10,123 nt of DNA from Lachnospiraceae bacterium UBA2734 (GTDB lineage: Bacteria; Bacillota; Clostridia; Lachnospirales; Lachnospiraceae). The notes under the pieces were generated by a model. That model made no database searches, was not told the DNA's origin, and saw nothing but the letters and a program-made list of their open reading frames with translations. Positions 1 to 6,600 of the stretch are shown piece after piece; position 1 is the stretch's first letter; each line of letters opens with the position of its first letter. The position numbers and the translations under genes are program-made. Where the stretch lies: NCBI GenBank assembly GCA_002353635.1, contig DEKA01000049.1, positions 14,499 to 24,621 of the forward strand. The letters are read 5' to 3'.

Positions 1-50
1 GACGTCGCCCTCTCACGGCGAAATCATCGGTTCGATTCCGGTACGAGCTA
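1..50 (+). tRNA. tRNA-Glu (anticodon CTC), 5' end cut off by the window
   Basis: Only the 3' part of the gene is present. The anticodon stem is TCGCC (5-9) with GGCGA (17-21). The 7-base loop CTCTCAC (10-16) places the anticodon CTC at 12-14, which reads GAG (Glu). A 4-base variable region, typical of tRNA-Glu, follows. The T-arm is ATCGG / TTCGATT / CCGGT (26-42), and the 3' acceptor strand with discriminator A ends at 50. CCA is not encoded (CGA follows), so the CCA end would be added by nucleotidyltransferase. The 5' acceptor strand and D-arm lie outside the window, so acceptor pairing cannot be checked. Confidence 0.9.
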
Positions 51-52
51 CG

Positions 53-86
53 AAAAGGATCAGAGCAAAGGCTCTGATCCTTTTTT
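53..86 (+). terminator. Intrinsic terminator of the tRNA transcript
   Basis: A perfect 14-bp stem, AAAAGGATCAGAGC (53-66) with its complement at 71-84, has an AAAG loop. The last stem bases run into a six-T tract (81-86). It starts two bases after the tRNA discriminator base. The A-run on the 5' side means it could also act from the opposite strand, but no minus-strand gene ends here. Confidence 0.93.
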
Positions 87-114
87 GATATCTATGGATT
101 TCATAGAGAATTCA

Positions 115-143
115 TTTTTGTCCGGGGATGGGTGCGCTATACT
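115..143 (+). promoter_or_regulatory. Possible promoter for the zinc-ribbon gene
   Basis: TATACT at 138-143 is a good -10 element. The best-spaced -35 is the poor TTTTTG at 115-120 (17-base spacer). Since the tRNA terminator ends at 86, the next gene needs its own promoter, which supports the call. The -35 is weak and the assignment tentative. The predicted leader would be about 85-90 bases. Confidence 0.4.
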
Positions 144-237
144 TGAAGTCATTAAGATGTCGGGATGAATTCAGCACACCGCAGCAGGCAGTGCGGGAGT
201 CCTTGATACCGGCATGGAGACAACCGGAGGTTTCTGT

Positions 238-696
238 ATGAGTTTTCTTGATGATTTGGGACAAAAGATCGGTGATTTCGGCGAATATGCCGGTGCGTTC
301 TGCAGAAGCGCTGCAGTGAAGACAGAGGATCAGATCTCTGCGGCAAAGCTTCGCAGTGCCATCCGCACACAGGAGAGGATTCTTTCCGGAACTTATGAAA
401 ATATCGGACGCAGGTACTGTGAGCAGAAGGCGGAAGAGAATGATCCTGCATTTTCAGAGGATCTGGAAAAGATCAGGTCGGCAAAGGAGGAGATCCGGCG
501 CCTCGGTGAGGAGCTCTCCGCGCTTGTCAGGACGAAGAGATGCCCCAATTGCGGTCATGAGAATGCAGCATCCGCGAAATTCTGCAGCAGCTGCGGATGC
601 AGCCTTCAGGATACAGAGAAGAGCGGGAACGGGCATACCCCTGAGAATACGGCTGAGGAATCCGATTTTGTACAGGATGATGAGCAGGACACCTGA
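238..696 (+). CDS. Small zinc-ribbon protein with coiled-coil-like N-terminal part, function unknown
   Basis: The protein is 152 residues. The start at 238 is chosen over an in-frame ATG at 214 because GGAGG (226-230) lies seven bases upstream of it, while 214 has no ribosome binding site. Residues about 10-95 are charged and helix-prone, rich in Glu, Lys and Arg. A zinc ribbon follows, with C102-x2-C105 and C116-x2-C119 ten residues apart (CPNCG and CSSCG knuckles). The last 25 or so residues are acidic and probably disordered. There is no signal peptide or membrane segment. Small proteins with a helical region plus a zinc ribbon are common in clostridia and generally unnamed. The gene lies between a terminated tRNA and the promoter of the rimP operon, so it is probably monocistronic. 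No function should be inferred from position alone. Confidence 0.82.
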   Translation: MSFLDDLGQKIGDFGEYAGAFCRSAAVKTEDQISAAKLRSAIRTQERILSGTYENIGRRYCEQKAEENDPAFSEDLEKIRSAKEEIRRLGEELSALVRTKRCPNCGHENAASAKFCSSCGCSLQDTEKSGNGHTPENTAEESDFVQDDEQDT

Positions 697-743
697 CAGA
701 AGGAAGAAAAGGCTGAAAAATCAATGTTTTCAGAGAAATGCTC

Positions 744-772
744 TTGCAATCCGCAGAAGATTGTGCTATGTT
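744..772 (+). promoter_or_regulatory. Sigma-A-type extended -10 promoter for the rimP-nusA-infB operon
   Basis: TTGCAA (744-749) as -35 and TATGTT (767-772) as -10 are separated by 17 bases. TG at 764-765 gives an extended -10 (TGCTATGTT). Transcription would start near 777-780, about 95 bases before the rimP ATG and roughly 15 bases before the leader hairpin. It is the best promoter match seen in the window. Confidence 0.7.
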
Positions 773-793
773 CTTTATGTTTTTGAGTTGATG

Positions 794-823
794 GTAAGGA
801 GTGGGCGAAAGTCCACTCCTTAC
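794..823 (+). promoter_or_regulatory. GNRA-capped hairpin in the rimP leader
   Basis: GTAAGGAGTGG (794-804) pairs perfectly with CCACTCCTTAC (813-823). G805-T812 (wobble) and C806-G811 extend the stem to 13 bp around a GAAA tetraloop (807-810). No T-tract follows on either strand, so it does not look like an intrinsic terminator. It would sit almost at the 5' end of the operon transcript. A role in mRNA stability, processing or protein binding is inference. Confidence 0.75.
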
Positions 824-874
824 GTTGTGTATACGTGAAAGAGACTGCAGAATTCACCTGCAGGGAGCGGACAG

Positions 875-1369
875 ATGTCAAGACAATCCGATATCGAGAA
901 AAAGACGGAAGAACTCCTTGCGCCTATTGCACAGCAGCATGGCGTGAGAATCTATGATGTGGAGTTCGTTAAAGAGGGAACAGAGCGTTACCTCCGGTGC
1001 TTCATTGACAAGGACGGCGGCGTGACGATCGACGACTGCACGGATGTATCGCATGATCTCTCGGATGCGCTCGACCGGGATGATTTTATCGGCGAGGGAT
1101 ATATTCTGGAAGTGTCAAGCCCGGGGATTGGAAGGTCACTGACAAGGGACCGCCATTTTCAGAACAGCATAGGGCAGGAGGTGGAAGGAACAACCTTCAA
1201 GCCTTATGACGGCACAAAGACTAAGGTGTTTGAGGGTATCCTCAAGGCATTTGACGGGGAAACGGTGACCATCACCCAAAAGAGCGCTGACGGCGCCTTA
1301 TCGCAGGACCTTGTCCTTCCAAGAAAAGAGATCGCAAAGATCAGGCTGAAGGTTGACTGGAAGGACTGA
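875..1369 (+). CDS. rimP: Ribosome maturation factor RimP
   Basis: RimP binds the 30S subunit in the cytoplasm and assists its late maturation. The 164-residue protein matches the family in length (about 150) and architecture. The N-terminal alpha/beta domain carries FIDKDGGVTIDDC (43-55), followed by the family signature LEVSSPGIGR (78-87). An SH3-like C-terminal domain (about 90-164) ends in VDWKD. The ATG at 875 has GGAG at 864-867, seven bases upstream. It is the first gene of the operon and is followed by nusA after 56 bases, as in many bacteria. No unusual features were seen in the coding sequence. Confidence 0.97.
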   Translation: MSRQSDIEKKTEELLAPIAQQHGVRIYDVEFVKEGTERYLRCFIDKDGGVTIDDCTDVSHDLSDALDRDDFIGEGYILEVSSPGIGRSLTRDRHFQNSIGQEVEGTTFKPYDGTKTKVFEGILKAFDGETVTITQKSADGALSQDLVLPRKEIAKIRLKVDWKD

Positions 1370-1389
1370 AGGCTGCACTGATATCGTGG

Positions 1390-1408
1390 GCCGCGGTGCC
1401 GCCGCGGC
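1390..1408 (+). promoter_or_regulatory. GC-only hairpin between rimP and nusA
   Basis: GCCGCGG (1390-1396) pairs with CCGCGGC (1402-1408) around TGCCG, an all-G/C 7-bp stem. CCGCGG is itself palindromic and occurs twice. The stem ends eight bases before the nusA Shine-Dalgarno GGAGG (1416-1420). There is no T-tract, so termination is unlikely. A role as an RNA processing or translation-modulating element is possible but unproven. Confidence 0.5.
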
Positions 1409-1425
1409 AGGCATTGGAGGAAGCA

Positions 1426-2922
1426 ATGAGAAAAAAGGAAGAGAAGATCGATCAGCATGAGGAACTGAAGAATTCAATCAATGCGCTGATCGAGGAGAAG
1501 CACATCAGCCGTGACACACTGTTCGACGCCATTGAGCAGGCCCTCGTGACAGCCTGCAAGAACAACTTCGGCAGAACAGACAATGTCAAGGTAATGGTGA
1601 ACCGCGACGATTATCAGTACGAGATATATGCGGAGAAGACAATTGTCCCCACAAAGGATGATGTGCAGGATCCGCAGTATCAGATCGCACTCTCCGATGC
1701 CGTCGAGCAGCACATCGACGGAAAGGTCGGCGATGTCGTGAAGGTCGACTTCAACAGCCAGTCCTTCGGCCGTATCGCTACCCAGATTGCCAAGAACGTC
1801 ATTCTCCAGAAGATCCGCGAGGAGGAGAGAAATGCTGTCTACAACTACTATGTGGACAAGCAGAAGCAGGTCATGACCGGCACTGTACAGCGCGAGAGCG
1901 GCAGAAACTGGTACGTGAATCTCGGCAAGGCGGACGGCTTCCTCAGCGAGAAGGAGATGGTTCCCGGCGAGGAGCTGCATACAGGGGACAGAATCAAGGT
2001 ATACGTCCTTGAAGTCAGGAAATCCCAGAAGGGATCTGCCAGAATTCTTGTCTCCCGCACCCACAAAGATCTCGTGCGCAGACTTTTTGAGGAAGAGGTT
2101 GCCGAGCTTCGGGACGGAACGGTTGAGATCAAGTCCATCGCAAGAGAGCCCGGGTCACGAACAAAGATCGCTGTTTACAGCAACAATCCGCAGGTTGATC
2201 CTGTAGGTGCCTGTGTCGGTCTTAACGGAAGCCGTGTCAACAACATCGTAGATGAGCTCCACGGCGAGAAGATCGATATCATCTGCTGGGATGAGAACCC
2301 CGGCAACTTCATCCAGAACGCGCTCTCTCCGGCAAAGATCACAGCCGTTTTTGCGGATCCGGAGGAGAAGAGTGCAAAGGTTGTTGTTCCGGACTATCAG
2401 CTCTCTCTTGCCATCGGCAAGGAAGGACAGAACGCAAGACTGGCCGCAAGACTTACCGGCTACAAGATCGATATCAAGTCCGAGACACAGGCCAAGGATG
2501 CACCGGGCTTCCGCTATGAGGACTACCTCGATGTTGAGGATGAGGGAGACGAGGGCGAAGAGGCCATCGAGTACGTCGATGAAAACGGCAATCCTGTTGA
2601 GGTCGATGAGAACGGCAATCCTGTCGGCGGCGGAGATGTTGAGTATGTCGATGAGAACGGCAATCCCGTAGACAAGGACGGCAATCCTCTGTCTGAGGAA
2701 GAGATTGAGTACGTCGATGAAAACGGCAATCCTGTAGATAAGGATGGCAATCCTCTTCCTTCTTCTGAAGATGAAGACTCTGCTCAGGCTGAAGGCACAG
2801 CTGAGGAGGCTTCTGCGGACACTGCAGATTCCGAAGATGGCAGCCAGGCAGATGCCGGTGATCCGGAGACTCCTTCTGACGAAGCTGCAGACGGTGAAGG
2901 AGAGAGTTCACAGGAGCAGTAA
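1426..2922 (+). CDS. nusA: Transcription termination/antitermination factor NusA with repetitive acidic tail
   Basis: NusA binds RNA polymerase and nascent RNA, and modulates pausing, termination and antitermination. The ATG at 1426 is preferred (498 residues) because GGAGG at 1416-1420 is ideally placed; an in-frame GTG at 1396 lies inside a GC hairpin and has no binding site. Visible order: N-terminal polymerase-binding domain (about 1-140), S1 domain (about 148-215), KH1 (about 225-295, CVGLNGSRV near 263), and KH2 (about 300-365, LAIGKEGQNARLAARL from 328). Many Firmicutes NusA proteins end soon after KH2 (about 350-400 residues). Here some 130 extra residues follow: an acidic linker, three EYVDENGNPV-type repeats (382-444), and an Asp/Glu/Ser-rich end. 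The position resembles the acidic repeat region of enterobacterial NusA, but I see no homology to those folded domains. The stop overlaps the ylxR start (TAATG). Confidence 0.97.
   Translation: MRKKEEKIDQHEELKNSINALIEEKHISRDTLFDAIEQALVTACKNNFGRTDNVKVMVNRDDYQYEIYAEKTIVPTKDDVQDPQYQIALSDAVEQHIDGKVGDVVKVDFNSQSFGRIATQIAKNVILQKIREEERNAVYNYYVDKQKQVMTGTVQRESGRNWYVNLGKADGFLSEKEMVPGEELHTGDRIKVYVLEVRKSQKGSARILVSRTHKDLVRRLFEEEVAELRDGTVEIKSIAREPGSRTKIAVYSNNPQVDPVGACVGLNGSRVNNIVDELHGEKIDIICWDENPGNFIQNALSPAKITAVFADPEEKSAKVVVPDYQLSLAIGKEGQNARLAARLTGYKIDIKSETQAKDAPGFRYEDYLDVEDEGDEGEEAIEYVDENGNPVEVDENGNPVGGGDVEYVDENGNPVDKDGNPLSEEEIEYVDENGNPVDKDGNPLPSSEDEDSAQAEGTAEEASADTADSEDGSQADAGDPETPSDEAADGEGESSQEQ
2569..2757 (+). 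repeat. Tandem coding repeat in the NusA tail (EYVDENGNPV units)
   Basis: Three tandem units begin at 2569, 2641 and 2707 (24- and 22-codon spacing), with nested shorter DENGNP or DKDGNP units, six GNP motifs in all. Units 2 and 3 share an identical 17-residue core, EYVDENGNPVDKDGNPL. Their DNA differs at six third-codon positions, every one synonymous. The repeat therefore seems older than a recent slippage event and may be kept at protein level. Confidence 0.9.
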
Positions 2923-3188
2923 TGGAAAAGAAAATTCCGATGCGCAGCTGCGCAGGCTGCGGTGAGAAAAAGAGCAAAAAGGAGCTCGTCCGCATTGTGC
3001 GGACGCCGGAGGGGACTGTGAAGGTTGACCGGAGCGGCCGCGCGAATGGCCGTGGGACATATCTGTGTGATAATCCGGAGTGTCTTGCAAAGGCAAGAAA
3101 GAGACATTCACTCTTCAGAGCTCTTGGAACAGAGATTCCTCCGGAGGTATATGACCAGCTGGAAGAGGAGCTCTCTCATGGTGAATGA
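2922..3188 (+). CDS. ylxR: YlxR/RnpM family RNA-binding protein (DUF448)
   Basis: An 88-residue cytoplasmic RNA-binding protein. The family has a compact alpha/beta fold, and the Bacillus homologue has been described as a modulator of RNase P (RnpM). Visible signature: the N-terminal PMRSCAGCG with C10 and C13, then GRGTY (43-47, the family GRGAY motif) followed by C49 and C54. These four cysteines could form a metal site. The ATG overlaps the nusA stop by one base (TAATG), and CAGGAG at 2911-2916 serves as ribosome binding site within the nusA end. This implies translational coupling. Regulation should follow the operon. Confidence 0.95.
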   Translation: MEKKIPMRSCAGCGEKKSKKELVRIVRTPEGTVKVDRSGRANGRGTYLCDNPECLAKARKRHSLFRALGTEIPPEVYDQLEEELSHGE

Positions 3189-3504
3189 AGAAAGAGTTCT
3201 GTCCATGCTGGGGCTCGCAGAGCGCGCCGGATCGATTCAAAGCGGAGGTTTTCTGACGGAGGAAGCGATCCGAAGCCGCAGGGCTGCTCTTGTTATCGTC
3301 GCCTGCGACGCACAGAAGAACACGCTGAAAATGACACAGGATAAATGTGCTTATTATCATGTCCCGCTGGTACAGTTTGCCACCGGCAGAGCACTGGGAC
3401 ACTGCATCGGAAAAGAGCAAAGAGCCTGTCTGGCCGTAACCGACGCGGGCTTTGCCAGGCGCATACAGGAGCTACTTGAGTTTACAGGAGCTTTGGAGCA
3501 ATAG
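3178..3504 (+). CDS. ylxQ: YlxQ-type L7Ae/L30e family RNA-binding protein
   Basis: A 108-residue member of the ribosomal L7Ae/L30e/Gadd45 family, which typically recognises kink-turn RNA. Key sequence: LGLAERAGSIQSGG near the N-terminus (the family's 'A.kAg.l..G' pattern), the central strand ALVIVACDAQKNT, and VPLVQFATGRALGHCIGKEQRACLAVTD, the usual RNA-contact region. The open frame extends upstream to 3025 inside ylxR, but ATG 3178 is chosen because homologues begin here and GAGGAG (3165-3170) lies seven bases before it. It overlaps ylxR by 11 bases, so coupled translation is likely. The physiological RNA target in bacteria is not established. Confidence 0.92.
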   Translation: MVNEERVLSMLGLAERAGSIQSGGFLTEEAIRSRRAALVIVACDAQKNTLKMTQDKCAYYHVPLVQFATGRALGHCIGKEQRACLAVTDAGFARRIQELLEFTGALEQ

Positions 3505-3553
3505 ATTAAGTGTAGCTGAGAGGGAACAGACATCCTTCTTATGAGAGGGTCAA

Positions 3554-3597
3554 CCGCGCCAAGGCGGAAATCTCGGAACCGGCCGCTTCGGGCGCGG
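3554..3597 (+). promoter_or_regulatory. GC-rich stem-loop just upstream of the infB ribosome binding site
   Basis: CCGCGCC (3554-3560) pairs with GGCGCGG (3591-3597). The stem continues inward with AAG/CTT and CGG/CCG pairing (3561-3567 with 3583-3588, bulges at G3564 and 3589-3590). A shorter alternative is GCCGC (3582-3586) with GCGGC (3594-3598). The stem ends five bases before AAGGA (3602-3606), the infB ribosome binding site. The rest of this 106-base gap shows no promoter that I trust. Confidence 0.55.
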
Positions 3598-3610
3598 CAG
3601 AAAGGAAAGA

Positions 3611-6600
3611 ATGGCGAAAAAGAAGATCAGTGAGCTGGAGGAGATGTACAACGCGGACGGGAAAGACATCATCGCTTTTCTGAACGGGAAGGGAATTGAT
3701 GCCAGAACTGCCGGCAGCAGTGTGGATGAGTCTGCGCAGGCCCTCGTAGCTGAACATTTCGGGAAGAAAAAGACTGAAGGGGCAAATCAGGCGGACAAGG
3801 GGCCTTCAGAAGCTGAGAAGACGGCTCCAGGCGTACATCCTGTCAAAAAGAAAAAGATCATCATTGTGACAGGTGCACAGAAGAAGAACCGTCCGGCGGC
3901 TTCTTCGTACAGCAGCGGCCAGGCAGCCGGCACGAGAGCCGGCGGCACAAGAAAGAGAAGCGAGGGCGGCAGGGGAACCCAGCAGGGAACATACCATCCG
4001 ATTAAGCCGAAGACTGTGCCCACACAGATGAGTGTTGACTATCACAAGCCTGAGCAGTCGCAGCCTCATGTTGTCCGCAAGGTTGTGCGGACTGTCTCTT
4101 CGCAGGAGCCGGCTGAAGAGTCGGCAGCAAAAGCTGCAGAGGCAAAGGCTGCCGCGGAGGTTAAGGAAAAGTCCGAAGCTGCCGCTGCTGCAAAGACAGC
4201 ACCTGTACAGAACGGCGCGCCTGAGGCTGAGACAGTCAGAACAGCACAGCCTGCTCAGGAAAAGGTACAGTCTGCCCAGGCAGAGGGCACAAACGAGCAG
4301 ACAGCAGTTCCTGCTGCGGCCGTTAAGCCTGCTCCCGCAAAGGCGGAAAAGACAGAGGCGGAGACCGTAAAGGAGAACAGCGCTGCAGCTGATGCGGCTG
4401 CGAAGAAGACTGACAGAGAGAATGCCAGAACTCCTTCTGCAGCATCCGACAAAAAGGAGACAGCTTCTTCTGCTGAGCGCACAGAATCTGCACCGAAGAA
4501 GGCGCAGTCTGCACATACAGAGAAGGCACAGCCCGCTGCAAAGGCTGCAGCGGAGACAAAGGAGGAGAGAAAACCCAGGGTAATCGCTCCCCATGTGATC
4601 AAGACTGTATCCTTCTCTGAAGCTGTCAAGGCCGCTTCCGAGGCACAGGAGGCAAGGCGGGACGCAGCTCCTGTCAAGAGAGAGAATATTTATGATATGA
4701 TGCGCGCCCGCAAACAGGCTGAGGCCAAAAACGGTCAGAGCCAGAGCGGAAGAGGGACTGCCGGCAGGCGTCCCGGCGGCACAGGCCGTCCCGGTCAGGG
4801 CAGCCGCATCCGCATGAATGACAGCGCAAGGAACAACGCGCAGGGCGGCTTCAACAGAGGCGGCCAGGGCGGCTACAATCGCGGCGGTCAGGGAGGATTC
4901 TCCGGACGCGGGGGCCAGGGTCAGGGCAGCTTCGGACGCGGCCAGGGCCAGGGCGGAAGAAGAGGAGGCGCTCCGACTGGAGAAGGCGGAGCATCCTTTG
5001 GCGATAACAGACGCCGGAGCAATCAGTTCAAGGATAAGCGCAATAAGAAGGACTTCGCTTATACAGAGGCTGATGAGAGAGAGAAGCAGCACAGATCCGG
5101 CAGGTTTATCAAGCCTGCTGTAGAAGAGAAGGCAGAGCCCGAAGAACAGATCAAGGTCATCACAATTCCTGAGAAGCTCACCATCGGCGAGCTGGCGGAG
5201 GCTATGCACATGAAGCCGGCTGAGCTCATCAAGAAGCTCTTCCTGGCCGGCAAGATGATGACGGTCAACAGCGAGCTGACTTATGAGGAAGCGGAGGATA
5301 TTGCTGCCGATTACGATATTCTCTGTGAAAAGGAGAAAAAGGTCGACGTCATTGAGGAGCTCCTGCGCGAGGACAAGGAAGATGAGAAGGACATGGTTCC
5401 GAGGCCGCCTGTCATCTGCGTTATGGGCCATGTTGATCACGGCAAGACATCCATCCTCGACTATATCCGCCACACGCATGTGACAAAGAAGGAGGCAGGC
5501 GGAATCACGCAGGCCATCGGCGCATACACGGTGAAGACGAAGGCCGGAAGAACAATCACCTTCCTGGATACGCCCGGCCATGAGGCATTCACAGCCATGC
5601 GTCTTCGCGGTGCACAGTCCACGGATATCGCAGTACTTGTTGTTGCTGCAGACGACGGCGTAATGCCGCAGACTGTCGAGGCCATCAACCACGCAAAGGC
5701 TGCCGGCGTCGAGGTGATCGTTGCAATCAATAAGATTGATAAACCGAATGCCAATCCCCAGAGAGTCAAGGAGCAGCTGTCTAAATATGAGCTGATTCCC
5801 ACAGATTGGGGCGGAAGCACAGAGTTCGTTGAGGTATCCGCAAAGACCGGCCAGGGTATCGAGGATCTGCTCGAGACTATCATTCTCCAGGCCGATGTCA
5901 TGGAGCTGAAGGCGAATCCGAACCGCCTTGCAAGAGGTATTGTTCTTGAGGCAAGACTAGATAAGGGACGCGGCCCTGTGGCTAACGTTCTGGTGCAGAA
6001 GGGAACGCTCCATGTCGGTGATTTCGTTTCCGCAGGCCCGGCTTTCGGCAAGGTGCGTGCACTGATCGACGACAAGGGCGACAATGTTAAGGATGCAGGT
6101 CCTTCCATGCCTGTCATGGTCATGGGTCTCTCCGATGTGCCTTCAGCAGGCGAGGTTATTCTTGCCCATGCAACGAACGATGAGGCAAGACAGTTCGCTG
6201 AGACATATAAGACACAGCATAAGGAAGAGCTGGTAGAAGAGAACAGAATGTCCATGAACGTGGAGGATCTCTTCGATCAGATGAGAGAGGGCAAGATGAA
6301 GGAGCTCGAGCTCATCGTCAAGGCGGATGTGCAGGGCTCTGTAGAGGCTCTGTGCCAGTCCCTGCTCAAGCTCTCTAACGATGAAGTCGTAGTCAAGATC
6401 ATCCACAGTGCTGTCGGCAACATCACGGAGTCGGATGTGACGCTGGCTGCGGCCTCCAATGCGGCGATCATCGGCTTCAATGTGCATCCAGATGCAACAG
6501 CAAAGGGCATCGCTGAGCATGACGGTGTCTCAATCCACCTGTACAAGGTTATCTACCAGGCAATTGACGATGTGGATGCAGCCCTCAAGGGCATGCTGGC

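Noticed and set aside
1..50. tRNA 3' end as an integration (att) site
   Set aside because: No integrase gene and no second copy of the tRNA 3' end is present; the following genes are conserved core genes.
91..107. TCTATG-GATTT-CATAGA small inverted repeat after the tRNA terminator
   Set aside because: Only six pairs, AT-rich, with no associated promoter or gene boundary; expected by chance.
713..733. CTGAAAA/TTTTCAG inverted repeat as terminator of the zinc-ribbon gene
   Set aside because: It is a seven-pair AT-rich stem without a following T-tract; too weak to call a terminator.
1396..1425. Longer nusA start at GTG 1396
   Set aside because: The GTG lies within the GC hairpin and has no ribosome binding site; ATG 1426 has an ideal GGAGG.
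3541..3633. 30-codon Arg/Lys-rich frame overlapping the infB start
   Set aside because: No Shine-Dalgarno precedes the ATG, and the basic composition comes from the GC-rich hairpin; coding is unlikely.
3806..5692. 628-codon open frame on the minus strand opposite infB
   Set aside because: It lies wholly antisense to the conserved infB frame, is Leu/Cys/Ser/Arg-rich as expected from reading Ala/Lys/Glu-rich codons backwards, and has no recognisable domain or ribosome binding site.
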